Below, piece by piece: positions 1 to 12,435 of a DNA stretch of 64,000 bases (the first letter of the stretch is position 1; the number at the start of each line of letters is the position of its first letter). The stretch covers positions 235,111 through 299,110 of the forward strand of contig CAJNOI010000114.1 in assembly GCA_905250115.1 (NCBI GenBank), given 5' to 3'. Below the pieces are notes generated by a model. The model was given only the letters and a program-made list of their open reading frames with translations, was not told the origin of the DNA and did no database searches. This DNA is from Adineta steineri (Eukaryota > Rotifera > Eurotatoria > Adinetida > Adinetidae). The position numbers and the translations under genes are program-made.

Positions 1-283
1 TATTAATTCTTCTTTTTTAGAATTTAATCGATATGATTCTGGATGCTCTTCTAGATTTGAACAAGCGACAATTGAACTAGATCGATAAGAAATTGTTTAA
101 TTAGATATCATTTATCATCGATATGATTTATCTTCGAAAATGCAATTTTTTCGAATCATATTATTTTAAAATTTATGCTCATTGGTTAGGGTTTAGAATA
201 TAACTAAAATTAATAGTAATAAATTAGAGGAATTCTTATTCATAGAGCAATGTATTTCAATAGAGATTAGTCTTATTAAAACT

Positions 284-493
284 TTACACTAACATTGAAA
301 GTATATCATCAACAATAATAGTTTTCGGTGGTAATATATCAGCAGTTTGATCATTGATATCATCTAATTGTTGTACATCAATTACAGATTCTGAATGTAT
401 CTATAGAAGAATAATTATTAAAATCTATTATTTTCTTATATAAAAGATTCTAACCTTTTCTTCTGTTGTTTTATTTACATTACGATCGTTCAT
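284..493 (-). CDS. small hypothetical protein, two exons (candidate)
   Basis: A possible 51-residue protein. Exon 1 (493-455) begins at an ATG and ends AAG|GTTAGA. Exon 2 (400-284) follows a CTATAG acceptor, joins in phase 0 and runs to TAA. The product is acidic and hydrophilic (middle DVQQLDDINDQ, end DDILSMLV) with no signal peptide or membrane segment. Codon choice (GAT, GAA, CAA, ATT) resembles the confident genes nearby. It may instead be the 3' end of a larger minus-strand gene whose upstream exons I could not find, since the in-frame upstream sequence soon meets a stop. No family is recognised. The case rests only on the clean splice join and codon texture. Confidence 0.35.
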
Positions 494-1684
494 TTGAGAT
501 ATATATGTAATTAGATTGACAACCAATCTCTACTATAATGAAATAGAATGTGATAGATTATTTATTTAATTCGATTCAATCTACTTCTATATCTTTTAAT
601 TTTTACAATATTCTTAATGAATTTTATTTGCTATTTTATTCTAGTTCAAAATCAATACCCATAAGAACTAGATAGCATTTGAGTTACATTCAATTAAGAA
701 ATGCGATGCAAATCTTTAAATTTCGAAGAATTGATAATATAGAAAAACGAATCGTCGTCTTTGAAAATGAGGATGGAGTAAGAAAAGATGGCAACAAATC
801 GTCAAAAATGCCTTATTATGTGCCTTTATGTAAGGAAGTCAATAATATCGGTTTCCAGCGAGTTTACAGCTATTTATTGTTTTGCAAATCATTATAACCT
901 GGTGAGTCGTATAATTTCTAACTAATCCATAACTAGCTAATTTAATATCCAATTCTTTTTTAGAAACAATCACTTGGCATCAATGATAATATTCTTTGAA
1001 TAGAAAAAAAGACAATGTCTGACTCCATCTTTTGATAAACATTTTCTAGTAGTAATGATGAGAAAATAGATGATATATAATCAATAATAAAAAGTGGAAG
1101 AAATAATAAATTTTAATCGAATTCTCAAAAATAATACAATAGTGTCTAACCTAAAACTTGAATTCGACTACTCAACCATTTACTTTTGTCTCCTTATATA
1201 TATAGATCTTCTCCTGAATGGCAGATCCGTACCATCACTAAGACTCTTTCTTATAGATATACATTACTCTTGCCGAATAGTCACATATATGTATCTCAGA
1301 TATCTATTATATGTATATATATACAGGTATTCTATTCATTTAATATGGCTGAGTTTCTCAATGGTATAACTATTCTATAATATTTGAACAGAAAGATTAA
1401 TTCATTCTATGGATAAAATAAACCTTTTCTCTCTTCTATTCTTATATGTTTCTGTTGAGTATCTTTCTTTTTTATCTAATACAACGAAACTCTACTTGTT
1501 CAGACATAATAATGTAACAGTGAAGATTTTTTCTACAATACATATCATCTCAATATGTATTGTTTATCTTACCGGTGAGTGTTACTGCGCATATTGTGTT
1601 CTCAATAAGAATAGAGTTTCAACAGAGACACATTTTCTTTTTCATCAGTTTTATTTTACTTTCAAACAAAAATATAGAAAAAAA
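494..1684. other. intergenic, no supported gene
   Basis: AT-rich sequence. Open frames here (for example 679-897 and 1409-1690) start at non-ATG codons or read like translated AT-rich DNA, and none shows a domain, a splice-compatible boundary or the codon texture of nearby genes. Confidence 0.6.
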
Positions 1685-3610
1685 TTATAATTTCTTTTTT
1701 ATCCGTTCGAGGTTTTTTCTTCGTTGTTGAAGAGTTGGATGACTTGTTGGTAATGATTGTTGTCCATTTTGTACAGCACGTTCATAAAATGAATGAGATT
1801 TTGCATAGTTGCCCATATTCTCATACACACGACCGATGTTGTTATAGGACATACCCAAATGAGGATGATTAGAAGGAAGTGATTGTTGTTGAATTTCAAG
1901 GGCTTTTTCATAAGATGAAAGTGCTTTTGGATAATCACCTATCTTCTCATACACATTACCGAGACCTATGTAGGATAAAGCCAAATCAGAATGATTGGAA
2001 GGAAGTGATTGCTGTTGAATTGAAAGGGCTTTTTCATAATAAGAAAGTGCTTTTGGATAATCATGCATGCTGTAGTACACACCACCGATGTTGATATAGG
2101 AAATACCCAAATTAGGATGATTGGAAGAAAGTGTTTTTTCATCAGCAGCAAGCGATTTTTCATAATATGTAAGTGCTTCTTCATATTCTCCTTGATTACG
2201 TTTGATCATACCTAGTTGATGATAAATAGGTGCCTTGTCACTTTCGTCTGTTGTTTGATGAAGTAAAATTTCATAAACTTCTTGAGCCTTATTAAACTGC
2301 CCCATTTTAAATAACAGTGATCCTAATCTATCCCATCCTGTCGAATCTGGAACGGTCTCGTGTCGTATACGATCAGTAAGAATACGAAGATCTTGATCGT
2401 TGTCATCGGTCAATATTAAATTCACTGTATAAACATGATTGTTTCCATCCATTAGTTTAATATCTCCAATACGGAAAATGGTATGCATAGAAAAGAGAAC
2501 TTCATCTTCTGTATGAAAATAACTAACATCACTAACAGAAGCAAACGGAGTTGTTGAATTCGTAGGATTAATTGATATAACAAATAAAATTCCAACAAGA
2601 TCGAGATTTGTAGTGGCTTGTTGTGCAAAATTAAGGGAGACATCACGATTTTTACTAGTTGATAGAAAGCTATTAAATGAAAGAAGTCCACCTTTTGTTT
2701 TTGTCATTTCGGTGAAATCTTCTTTTGAAAGACCTTGTCCACGATAAACTGTAAATGTTGTACCTGATTGATGGTCATCAAACTGTTCCGAATGTAGTCG
2801 TTGAATATCACAATGTAGATCCTTAATAAAGAAACCTATTCGAACAATAATATCAGCGTCCATTGATCTTAATGCTTGATTGAGCATACGATATAAAAAT
2901 GCATCCCATGTATACCACCATATGGGTATGTTGTTTTCGTATGTTGTTTGTAATTGATTAACATTTTTTAATTCATTTTCATCATCTTCATATACTTCAC
3001 GACAATAAGTAATAAATTCTTTCATATGTTTGTCTTCGAATTTGATGGTTAATAAGATCTCTTTCATGATCAGAGTATACATAAATGATGGATCTAATTG
3101 ATCCAATTTCTTGTTTGATGCCACAAAACTAATTGATGTGGCATTTTGCTCACATTGGTGAGCAGCTTGCTTGAGAGCTTCACAGATTGATGTTATATCT
3201 GTGAAGACACCTTTTATTTTAGGCCATTCTTTGGCCCATTGTATATGCCATTCTTGATTGTTACAAAAAATAAAAATAGTGTCTACTTCAGACATATCAT
3301 GCACATGAGGCACAATATGTTGTCCGAGTGATCCTGAGACAATCATACATATTTTGTTGTTGGTAATGGTTTGAATAAATTCAATACATTCTTCACCATC
3401 CGTAAACGTGTTTATGTTGTTAACTACACGTTTCAGTTGTTTGATTGTATTACTACAATCAGCATTATTTTCATTAATATTGTTGTCTAACCAAATCAGA
3501 AGCACATTTTGCATTCTTTGCATGTTCATACTTCGATTTGCAACTGCACTCGTGGAGAAACCAGTTGCTGGCTCTTCTTTTTTAGTGTCACTCGATTCGC
3601 TAGTTGCCAT
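1685..3610 (-). CDS. ADP-ribosyltransferase with C-terminal kinesin-light-chain-type TPRs
   Basis: An intronless 641-residue protein. The middle (about 285-400) is an arginine-specific-type ADP-ribosyltransferase fold, which transfers ADP-ribose from NAD+ to protein targets. The R-S-E triad is visible: YRGQG (R), the FLSTS strand (S), and the ExE pair in TEDEVLFS. Residues about 430-640 carry roughly five 42-residue TPRs with the kinesin-light-chain pattern YYEKAL.IQQQSLPSNHP; the 126-bp periodicity is plain in the DNA. The N-terminal 35-215 is a separate domain that I do not recognise (starts VLLIWLDNNI). No signal peptide or membrane span is present, so a cytosolic location is inferred. ART-TPR fusions occur in large families in bdelloid rotifers (family knowledge). 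The catalytic residues look intact. The substrate is unknown; the TPRs probably recruit a partner. Confidence 0.9.
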   Translation of the reverse strand: MATSESSDTKKEEPATGFSTSAVANRSMNMQRMQNVLLIWLDNNINENNADCSNTIKQLKRVVNNINTFTDGEECIEFIQTITNNKICMIVSGSLGQHIVPHVHDMSEVDTIFIFCNNQEWHIQWAKEWPKIKGVFTDITSICEALKQAAHQCEQNATSISFVASNKKLDQLDPSFMYTLIMKEILLTIKFEDKHMKEFITYCREVYEDDENELKNVNQLQTTYENNIPIWWYTWDAFLYRMLNQALRSMDADIIVRIGFFIKDLHCDIQRLHSEQFDDHQSGTTFTVYRGQGLSKEDFTEMTKTKGGLLSFNSFLSTSKNRDVSLNFAQQATTNLDLVGILFVISINPTNSTTPFASVSDVSYFHTEDEVLFSMHTIFRIGDIKLMDGNNHVYTVNLILTDDNDQDLRILTDRIRHETVPDSTGWDRLGSLLFKMGQFNKAQEVYEILLHQTTDESDKAPIYHQLGMIKRNQGEYEEALTYYEKSLAADEKTLSSNHPNLGISYINIGGVYYSMHDYPKALSYYEKALSIQQQSLPSNHSDLALSYIGLGNVYEKIGDYPKALSSYEKALEIQQQSLPSNHPHLGMSYNNIGRVYENMGNYAKSHSFYERAVQNGQQSLPTSHPTLQQRRKNLERIKKKL

Positions 3611-6145
3611 TGACTGTGATTATTGCTATTTGTAATAATAATGTGTTGTATTTGAGTAGCTTGAAAAAAATTGTGAATGAAAGAATCACTAAAGCAGCTC
3701 ATTTTATAGTGTCTCTACTTCCTATCGAGATTTGTTTTTCTATTTTTTGAACTGGACAACAACGTCTTTTTCAGTAACTATTGTAGATATTGTTATGTAA
3801 AACAAACTAACATCAACACAAACATTCTTTAGTAATAAACTGAGAACGAAAAAGAAATGGTGAAGTATTTTTGCGATTGCCAGTCTCTAAAATAATCCGC
3901 GAAAAGAAATTTTACTACGTATTTTGATGATGCAAAAACAGAATGTCCAAGAAATTTTTTTCTTTCTGTTCTCGTGTTTGATGTTGTTGAATATTCAAAA
4001 GTTGAAAATTGTTTATTGTCGCATAAATTATAGTTCGTAAAAATTGACAAGATAATGCTATTCAAATACAAAACACTTATATTATTTTATTTCTATAGTC
4101 AAATATAATCTATTGTCTTTTTTTATTGCAAACTGAATTCTGGCAAAAAAATGACTATTTTTACTTATCAGTTTCATAAATGATCGTTCGTTTTAGAAAA
4201 AGCATTAAGAAGTACCTGCATATGGATGAGGAAAATCTATTGAAAGCATTTCAATATCATCTAATTTTGAAAATAAAAAGTTGAATTATAATACTTCTAT
4301 TTATCTATTTTGAAGACAACAGTAATACAAAAAACAAGTTGATCGTGTACATTTTAAAATTTCATGTTGAATTGAAGTCCTTTTTTTAATGATCAATGTG
4401 TTAATGCTATTTTTTAAAACAAGCTTATATAATTCGACTGAATTTTATCTCTGGAAACTATCACATATAAACTTATGGAACTGACAGAAAGAACTTAATT
4501 GTTTATAATTCGTCGGGTAATCTGTAAAATATACGTTCAGATTTTGAACAGCAATAGTAAAAATCTAATGTACTTGTGTATACACAGATCTTCTCTGTAT
4601 GTAACATCAGTATTTATGTTTAATACTAAACGAAAAAAAAAATATAATGTGTAAATGAATAGCTTTACTATATAAAATTATTATATGTAATCAACTTTTT
4701 CTACTTAGGTTAAAGCAATAAAAAAAACGCGATTTATTATGAGCAACCATTCTCTTCGCTATATATGATAGTAGAATTCAAATTAATCTTTTTATCAAAT
4801 TATTAATATAATCGTTGTATAATGTATATTATTATGTTATCATCAGATTATGTTTATGTTGAGCTTAAATCTAGCGATATTTATGAACGAAAAAAATATG
4901 ATGATCAGTATTTTTGAATGATTTGAACCAATTATTAAAACAAAATAAAAGTTGTGTTACGAAACATTAGACAATAGAATTAATTTATAATATATATTCA
5001 AACATTATTCTTTCATTGAAAAAGCATCGATTTAAAAATCAAATCGTTTAATATAATTTATTTACTTGGATACACGTGAAATTCTAGGATTAATATATGA
5101 GTGTATCAGATATATTCTAATTACTCACATCCTCAAGGTATAAAGTTAGTTAGCTTATATGTATGTCTAGTGTCACTACCCATATTATCAGCTACGGTAT
5201 ATCGCATTAAAAAGGAAGAAAACTCGCGAAGAACTATATAAATGCTTTGCTTCGCATCGCATTAATAATACAATACATCATAAAAAGACGATAAAAACAA
5301 AAATAGTTTTTGTTATTTTTAGTACATCATTAAGTTTATAGAGTTAATAATATACTAATAAGAAAAGATAGTTATTTTCTCCAGACTGTCACATAGAACA
5401 TTGATTAGTAAAGATGTTTTAATTCTTCAATTATATTCAGTAAAGAAAAAAATCTTTTCTTTTCACTATCAAGGCAAAGTATTAAATTATTAGAAAGGTG
5501 TTTAAATTGTATGTATATAATTCTTAACAAATAAATAAATAAATAGAATTTTCGATATTTTATACAATTGTTATATCATAACTATTACTTATAAATGATA
5601 AAGAATGCCATCTAACGGATGAATAAATTATTTCCTTCCTAATCTATTTTCTTCTTTATTGGTTAAGTAAATATATAAATATCTGTTAGCTTAACCATTC
5701 CTGCTATGAGTATTCATCTATTCTTAGAGCTAGTCACGTGTTCGTATTAGTTTTTATTTTTAATTATTTAACCTGTGTCATCAACTATATACGAGTATAA
5801 AACATGCGTTGAAAATAAAATAAAAATCCTTAGACAAAAGTATAAACATTTCTGAGAGAACTATACATCTATCCACAATGATTATTTTATTGCATACCCT
5901 TTCATACAATGTTATAGAATGACCTTTCTTCTTTTTCCCAAACTTATCTTATTGAGAAATCTGTCTTTATGTCTCCTTTTTTTCTGTCAAGAGAATCAAT
6001 AGAAGAAAAAAATATATCGAGGTTAGTGCAGACATTCGTCACGTATACATATACAGCACGTTGTTAGGCACGTGCAGATACGCTTGTTGATATCAGTAAC
6101 TACTCGAATATTTTTAATCAGTATAATCTTTTAGAAAATATAAAA
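3611..6145. other. intergenic, about 2.5 kb, AT-rich
   Basis: Upstream of both the ART-TPR gene (leftward) and the GH3 gene (rightward), so it should hold both promoters. Very AT-rich with homopolymer runs and no convincing ORF on either strand. A minus-strand frame at 3829-4071 has no recognisable content. Confidence 0.6.
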
Positions 6146-8575
6146 ATGTGGCTATGGACATGGTTTTTAAATACATGTCTATCAATCTATCGATATTTAT
6201 TAATTAAATACAAAGGTCATAAATTCGATCATGAAGCTAAAATTTCAATAGAACAAAAAACAAATCGTCAAACATTATTTAATATTTTAAAACAAAATCA
6301 AAATACAAAATTTTTAATTGATCAACGTAAAAAATCTCAAATAGATCAAAATGAAAACATTGATAGTGTTGAAAAATTCAAGTAAGGATTTATCATTTTA
6401 TATAAATATTCTTATTTGATTTAATTATATTTTACCTTAGAAAATTATTTCCAAAATTTACAGAATATTCTGATTATAAATCATATGTTGATGAAATTAA
6501 GAATGATGGTCATACAAAAGATATTTTAAGTGTTGGCTTTCCAATTGCATTAACAAATACAAGTGGAACAAGTGGAGATCCAAAAAATTATCCAGTGTAA
6601 GAAATACGATGTCTTTGGGATCACAATCGGAGGATAAAATTACTCAATCGGAAGTTGTACGAGAATAGTTCAGTTTCTTTATCATGAAATTCGTTCGTGT
6701 GACATATTCGATGAATTTTTTTCTTCTATTAAAATCCTACAATGACTTTAGAAAAACTTAATTGTATTTTTTTATTTATAGTTATTCACTTGACATAAAT
6801 GAACCATATAATATCGCTTATATGATGACAAAAACAATACCATCGAATCTTTTTAATGGTTGCAAATGTGTTTCATTGAATAGTTTAAGTTATGAGACAT
6901 ATACAACAAAAGATAAGTTAAAAACTTATGACGTTAGTGCAATAACAACAATAGCAGCACGTGAAAAACAAAATGTTGAAACTATATTAAAATTTAATCA
7001 AGACATCGTACCATCGATTATATTCTATGAAATTAAACAACAAAATGATATGTTTTTATTTATATTAATATGGACATTACAATGTAAAGATTTAGAAATT
7101 CTATCGTCAACATTTGTAATGGGATTAATACATTTTTTAACATTTATGGAAGAGAAATTTGATTTTATATGTAAACATATTGAATTGGTACGTAGTAAAA
7201 GATTTGATTAGGAAATAGTCAATAAGCGATAGATCAAGAATAAGTTAATACCGAATTAATTTAATTTTTTAAGGGTACGATACCAGTAGATGAGTCATTA
7301 TCTGTACCATTGTCAGTTGATGTACGTCTTGCTTTACAATCATCTCAATATCGTTTACCACCAAATCCAAATCGCGCTGAAGAATTACGTAAAATTGTTA
7401 GTGAAAACGGTTTTCATTATGTTACTACACGTTTTTGGCCTAATTTAAAATGTGGAATATGTATTATAAGTCCAAGTATTAGACAATTTGAATTGAAATT
7501 ATTATCAACATATTGGAACCCTAAAATACCCATATATCCATATGTTTATGGTATGAGTGAACATCATCGTATTGCAGTACCAGCAAAGCCAAATGCATAC
7601 GATTTAATACCACAACCACGTTCTGTCTTTTACGAGTTTATTGAAGTAGAAGATGACGATGATAAAGACGAAGATGATGAACAGACACCAGAATCATTTG
7701 AATTACATCAAGTTGAAGGTAAAAATAAAATTTATTTAGTTTATTCTTTGCATATTTTTATACTTTTCAGAGGGTAAACGTTATGAAGTCGTATTTACAA
7801 CATACGATGGTTTATATCGTTTTAGAACAGAAGATATTATTAAAATAGTAGGACGTTATTATTCATTACCAACATGGCATCTTATCGGAAGGTTTGTTAA
7901 AACTTCAATATCATAAAGTCTATGCAGTAGATTCAAACAATTATATAAAAGAGCGTGCGGATGGGGGTTTCGAGATCCCGATCCAAACACAACCCTACAG
8001 TACATATAAAACAGAGAAAATTAATCTAGGATAGTTACGATAAAAATATTGATAAAGAGAGCATAATATGTTTACTTTATTTTAGACGTGGTCAATATTT
8101 ATCGATATCGAATGAACATGTAACTGAACTTGAACTACGTGAAATAATAAATTCAATATTACGTGAATATGAAAAAGAATTTACATCGGTATCTCCACAA
8201 TATTCAATTTTTATCGATAAATCATCTTATGTTTTATCAATTGAAGTTGATGAGGAAAAACAAGATAATAAAGATCAATTAAAACAAACTGGAAAAGAAC
8301 TATGTACAAAATTCGATGAAAAATTAAAAGAATCTAATGAAGATTATAAAACATGTCGTGAGAAAAAGAAAATTTCATCACCTAGTGTACTATGGTTAAA
8401 ATATAATACATTAACAACTGGTATAAGAGATTTTCGTTTAGATCCTAATAAGCCCGGTGGTGGTAGTGCTTGTAAAGGGGCTAATCAATTAAAATCACAA
8501 ATGATTTTGAAGAAGAAAAAAGACAATGCTGTTATAAAATTTGTCAAAGAAAATATTGTATTACAAGTCAATTAA
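6146..8575 (+). CDS. GH3 domain-containing protein (acyl-adenylate/amide synthetase family)
   Basis: Six exons (6146-6381, 6441-6596, 6782-7187, 7274-7718, 7771-7891, 8086-8575) give 617 residues, the usual GH3 length. GH3 enzymes adenylate a carboxylic acid and conjugate it to an amine, as in plant hormone-amino acid synthetases; the animal homologue GHDC has no settled reaction. All three ATP-binding signatures are visible: TSGTSGDPKNYPV in exon 2, YGMSEHHRIAV in exon 4 and YRFRTEDIIKIVGR across exon 5. The last motif has TED where GH3 usually has a GD-type ending. An acidic loop (DDDDKDEDDEQ) sits late in exon 4. The N-terminus has a hydrophobic stretch (LWTWFLNTCLSIYRYLLI) that may be a signal anchor. 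A TCTTTTAG acceptor lies 11 nt before the ATG. The substrate cannot be told from sequence. Confidence 0.88.
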
Positions 8576-8877
8576 ACGATAATATACCTTTTTCTAATGT
8601 TATTTTAATCAAGCAAATTATATTTAAAGTGTGCATGATTTTCTTTTGATAATAAAATTTCAAATATAAAAGAATTCGAATAGTTAAAATATTTCATATA
8701 TTGAATTGCTGCATCGGTCTATAAAGACGTTGTCAGTTTACGGAGAATGAAATATGTCGACTACTAGCGACAAAAATGCCTCCACAATGATTATTTCGAA
8801 TTTAATTGGTTTTTACAACCTGTCATTCATTATAAACTATATTCTATTCCATTTTCATAATCTTCCAGTTTTCAAAG
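8576..8877. other. short intergenic spacer with poly(A) signal
   Basis: About 300 bases between the GH3 stop and the ASH2L start, on the same strand. AATAAA at 8651-8656 is a likely poly(A) signal for the GH3 gene. TCTTCCAG (8861-8868) just before the ASH2L ATG looks like a splice acceptor, either of a 5'UTR intron or for spliced-leader addition. Confidence 0.5.
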
Positions 8878-11800
8878 ATGCCGAACGATATTGAAATGGC
8901 AAATAGACCACCCACTTGTTACTGGTTTGTAACTTAATAAACAAAAAGTATCGTAAAATATCTTTTAATTGAATTTTTTAGTGGTGGTGATAGAGATTTA
9001 TCTAAAGTAGAAGTTCAATGTTGTCTTTGTCTTCGATTTTGTCATCATGATTGTATATCGTTAACAACTGGGTAAAGATTCTTATCGTTTAAAATTAAAT
9101 ACTAAATTTTCTTCTCTAATCTAGACCAATGCTTCCTTTTATGACAAATTATCAATTTTTATGTAAAGATTGTTCACCAGCTAAACCCGAAGAACAATTC
9201 GTAAAAAAAACTGCAAGTATGTCGTATCACTAACTAAAAATACAAAAAATATATTTTTAAATTATTTTAAAGCATTTAATCAATTATGTACGACTGCAAT
9301 AGCTAATTTAACTCAACAATCATCAACACAAACATTCTTTTCAAGAGATCGAGTATGATAATAATTTTCAATAGTTTATTTTTATTCCGATTTCTATTTA
9401 GGAAATCGTACCATTTATTGATGAAAAATGGGATTTATTAACATTTTCACAAAAAAAAAATAAACCAACATTACATGCATCGATTTACAAAGCATTGGTA
9501 ATATGAGCTTTTTGTTAAAGAACATTCATTTCGAGCTTCATACAAGGTTGAATAAATCTTTTCAAATACACTATAGTTTATTGATGTTATACAAATCGAA
9601 AAAAAAGCTTCTTTTTTAACGTTTACCTCGAAATGTCAGACGGAGGGGAAAAACACTGTTCTCATAAGATCAATCTTTTGATATGAATAAATTTATATTT
9701 AGGGACGTGAAGATCTTTTCGTTTCGTCTGATATTGCTGGTGAAATAATGATTGCTTTACGTGAACGATCTCTTGAAAAAATTGGTCCAATCAATGAAAA
9801 AATAAATGAAATAATGAATCCAAATGCTAATCGTGCTCTATCTCCTAGTACATCTAATCCTGTTCTATCATCATCATCAAATATGATACCTTTACAAACG
9901 AATCAATCTGGAAATGGAACATTTCATGGTTCATCATCAGCCAATAGTGTCACATCATTAGCAAATAGTGAAGTAACACGTCGAACAAGTAAACGAAAAT
10001 TAGCAAATGAAAATTCTGTGAATACTAAAAGACGTGGTGAAATACCAAAATTAGAAAGACTTATACCAAAAAGTTTTCCACCGGAATATCCATTCAATAA
10101 AGAAGGATATAGGTTTGTATTAAAGAGAATATATTAAAATAATAATTCTTTGTTGTTAGATATCATTTAGCTGAACCAGATCCACATTCACCATTTCGAC
10201 AAAAATTCGATGAAACTGAAGTATGGGCTGGTAAGTTGAAAATCAATTTTCTTTTACTTATATTAATTGATTTTATAGGAAAACCAATTCCAGGACATTT
10301 ATATCGAACATTTATTGAAAATGAATGTCTATTATCATTAAATGATCGAGGTAAAATAAAAAATTCTGTTTTTCTGATGATTTAAATATAAAACATTCTT
10401 ATTTAGCACAACAATTAAAATTAAATGATGATCGTTTAACAGTTACTGGTGATAAAGGTTATTGTTCTGTTCGATCAACTCATTGTGTATCTCATGGTGC
10501 ATGGTATTATGAAGTCACTATAACCTCTATGCCACCAAATACGGCAGCACGTATTGGTTTTGCACAACATCTAGCAAATTTACAAACACCCATTGGTACA
10601 GATAAGTTTGGATATTCATGGCGATCAAGAAAAGGAACTATATTCCATGAAGCATCTGGTTTACATTATTCTAGTGGAGGTTATGCTGAAAATGATATAC
10701 TTGGATTTTTGATAATTCTACCAGAAACAACACATCCGGATGTGATGTTACCAAGAAAATATAAAAAATTACCATTAGTTAAATTTAAAAATTATATCTA
10801 TTTCGAAGAACGAGATGATCTTCGAACGGGTGAAGCAAATTTAAAAGCAGCAAAAGGAGGCACAGTAAGAGAGATAAAGAAAAACATTTCGTTATATTAT
10901 TTTTATATCATAGATTATTTTTTATAAAAATGGTATTAATCAAGGTGTAGCATTTACAAATATCTATGAAGGAAATTATTATGCAGCTATTTCACTTTAT
11001 TATGGTGCTACGGTAAATTTATTTCGTTGCATGATTCATAAATGAATACCGAACTTTTATATTCTAGGTTTCAGCTAATTTTGGTCCAGCATTTGTTTAT
11101 CCACCTACTGATAGTCCAATTCCATGGAAACCAGTATGCTATTATATTTATTGTAACAAACAAATTTTTCGTTTCTTTTTAGTTAGCAGAATCAATAACT
11201 GAAGCATATTGTACGCATGCATTGAATGATCTACTCTTCCATCTATCTCACGACGGTAAATTAGGTCTTGATTGACTGACGTGTTGCTATACTAAACTGA
11301 TTAAATGCTTACTTGCAGAGGATTTGCTATTTATATATATATACATATCATTATATTTTCTGTGTTTTTTTTTGTGATTAACTCGATTTTGCCTTTTTTT
11401 TCTCACTTGCATATATATTAGTTTTCCCCTTTGATATGCGTGTATTTCTTGCATGTATGTGTGTGTATCTGTGTGCATTTTTGTTCGACTTATTTTGTCT
11501 AATGCTTTATGGGGGGAAATAACGTACGTCAATATTGGCGACGTTTTTTTTTGTTGTTAAAAAATGAAGTAGAATATACATAGTCGATATGAGAGCAAAA
11601 AACAAAAGCCTTTAACATTTCTTTAAATAAATGGTTTGCTTATGATATTTATGGAGAGAAAATAAAAAGCAACAAATATTCCATATTATTATTTAGAGCA
11701 AGATATTGATCCCAAAGATCCAACAGCAATAGCAAAGGTAAGAGCGATAACACCTGCTTTAAAAAAATCGCCTTTTTTTTGCACCAAGTTCTCAATGATA

Positions 11801-12139
11801 AAATAAAAAAGATGCATTGAAAATTGATTATTTTCTAAATTAAGCTAATGAAATAAAATGGATCATGTAAAAGACACGGTTTCAGTACATTAGTTGCTGC
11901 TCATTTATGTTAAATGTAGTACATTATCTCACAGTGCATACTTAATTTACTAACGCTAAATTTTTAATAAGTGACAAATGATTTATTAGATAAAGTTGAG
12001 ATAACCTACACACTACAACAAAACTAACGAAATCTATTGCTAAAAATCTAAACAATTTTTTATTTAGAATCTTGATCGAAATTCAATTCAAGAACAATCT
12101 CGTCGATTGACTACACTCAGTTTACCATTATTCGAATAA
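8878..12139 (+). CDS. ASH2L: ASH2L, core subunit of SET1/MLL H3K4 methyltransferase complexes
   Basis: Fourteen exons join in frame to 588 residues (human ASH2L is about 630). The nuclear WRAD subunit ASH2L stimulates H3K4 methylation by SET1/MLL enzymes. The order is as in the family: an N-terminal atypical PHD finger ([28 protein letters not shown]), a winged-helix region ([21 protein letters not shown]), a Ser/Thr/Asn-rich linker with a basic KRKLANE..TKRR patch in exon 6, then a split SPRY domain. SPRY landmarks are [56 protein letters not shown] and [15 protein letters not shown]. The C-terminal helix ([11 protein letters not shown]) corresponds to the DPY30-binding segment. Exon 10 starts at 10914; a nearer AG at 10944 would drop the conserved IIFYKN stretch. 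A 440-nt intron precedes the last but one exon. Confidence 0.93.
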
Positions 12140-12435
12140 TACTAATTGATTTGAAGAAGAAAAAAACTAACAACTTCAAACTTATTTTTTAACTCTCAGA
12201 TATGTTTTGTTTATGAATTCTAAACAAGAACAGTTTCATTCCGTCCTATTGTTTTGGTTTTTAAATTTAACAAGAATGAAAATGATATAATGTTGCTGTT
12301 TTTATAGAAGAGATTGTTTTACATACACAGAAGTTAACAAGCTTGAATGAATACATATATGAAAAAGAAAAAGGAAAACACAAAGATAATATTAATCTAC
12401 GATACAAAAAGTTTTTTTTAAATCATGTTCTTTTC

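Noticed and set aside
3829..4071. 80-codon minus-strand ORF upstream of the ART-TPR gene
   Set aside because: No recognisable content and AT-rich codon composition like the flanking non-coding DNA.
7951..8004. GC-richer patch in a GH3 intron with GTTTCGAGATCCC, possibly tRNA/SINE-derived
   Set aside because: The T-arm does not pair properly and no A box lies at the right distance.
10944..10945. Alternative ASH2L acceptor CAAG|GTGTAG
   Set aside because: It would remove the conserved SPRY segment [10 protein letters not shown], which the acceptor at 10913 restores in frame.
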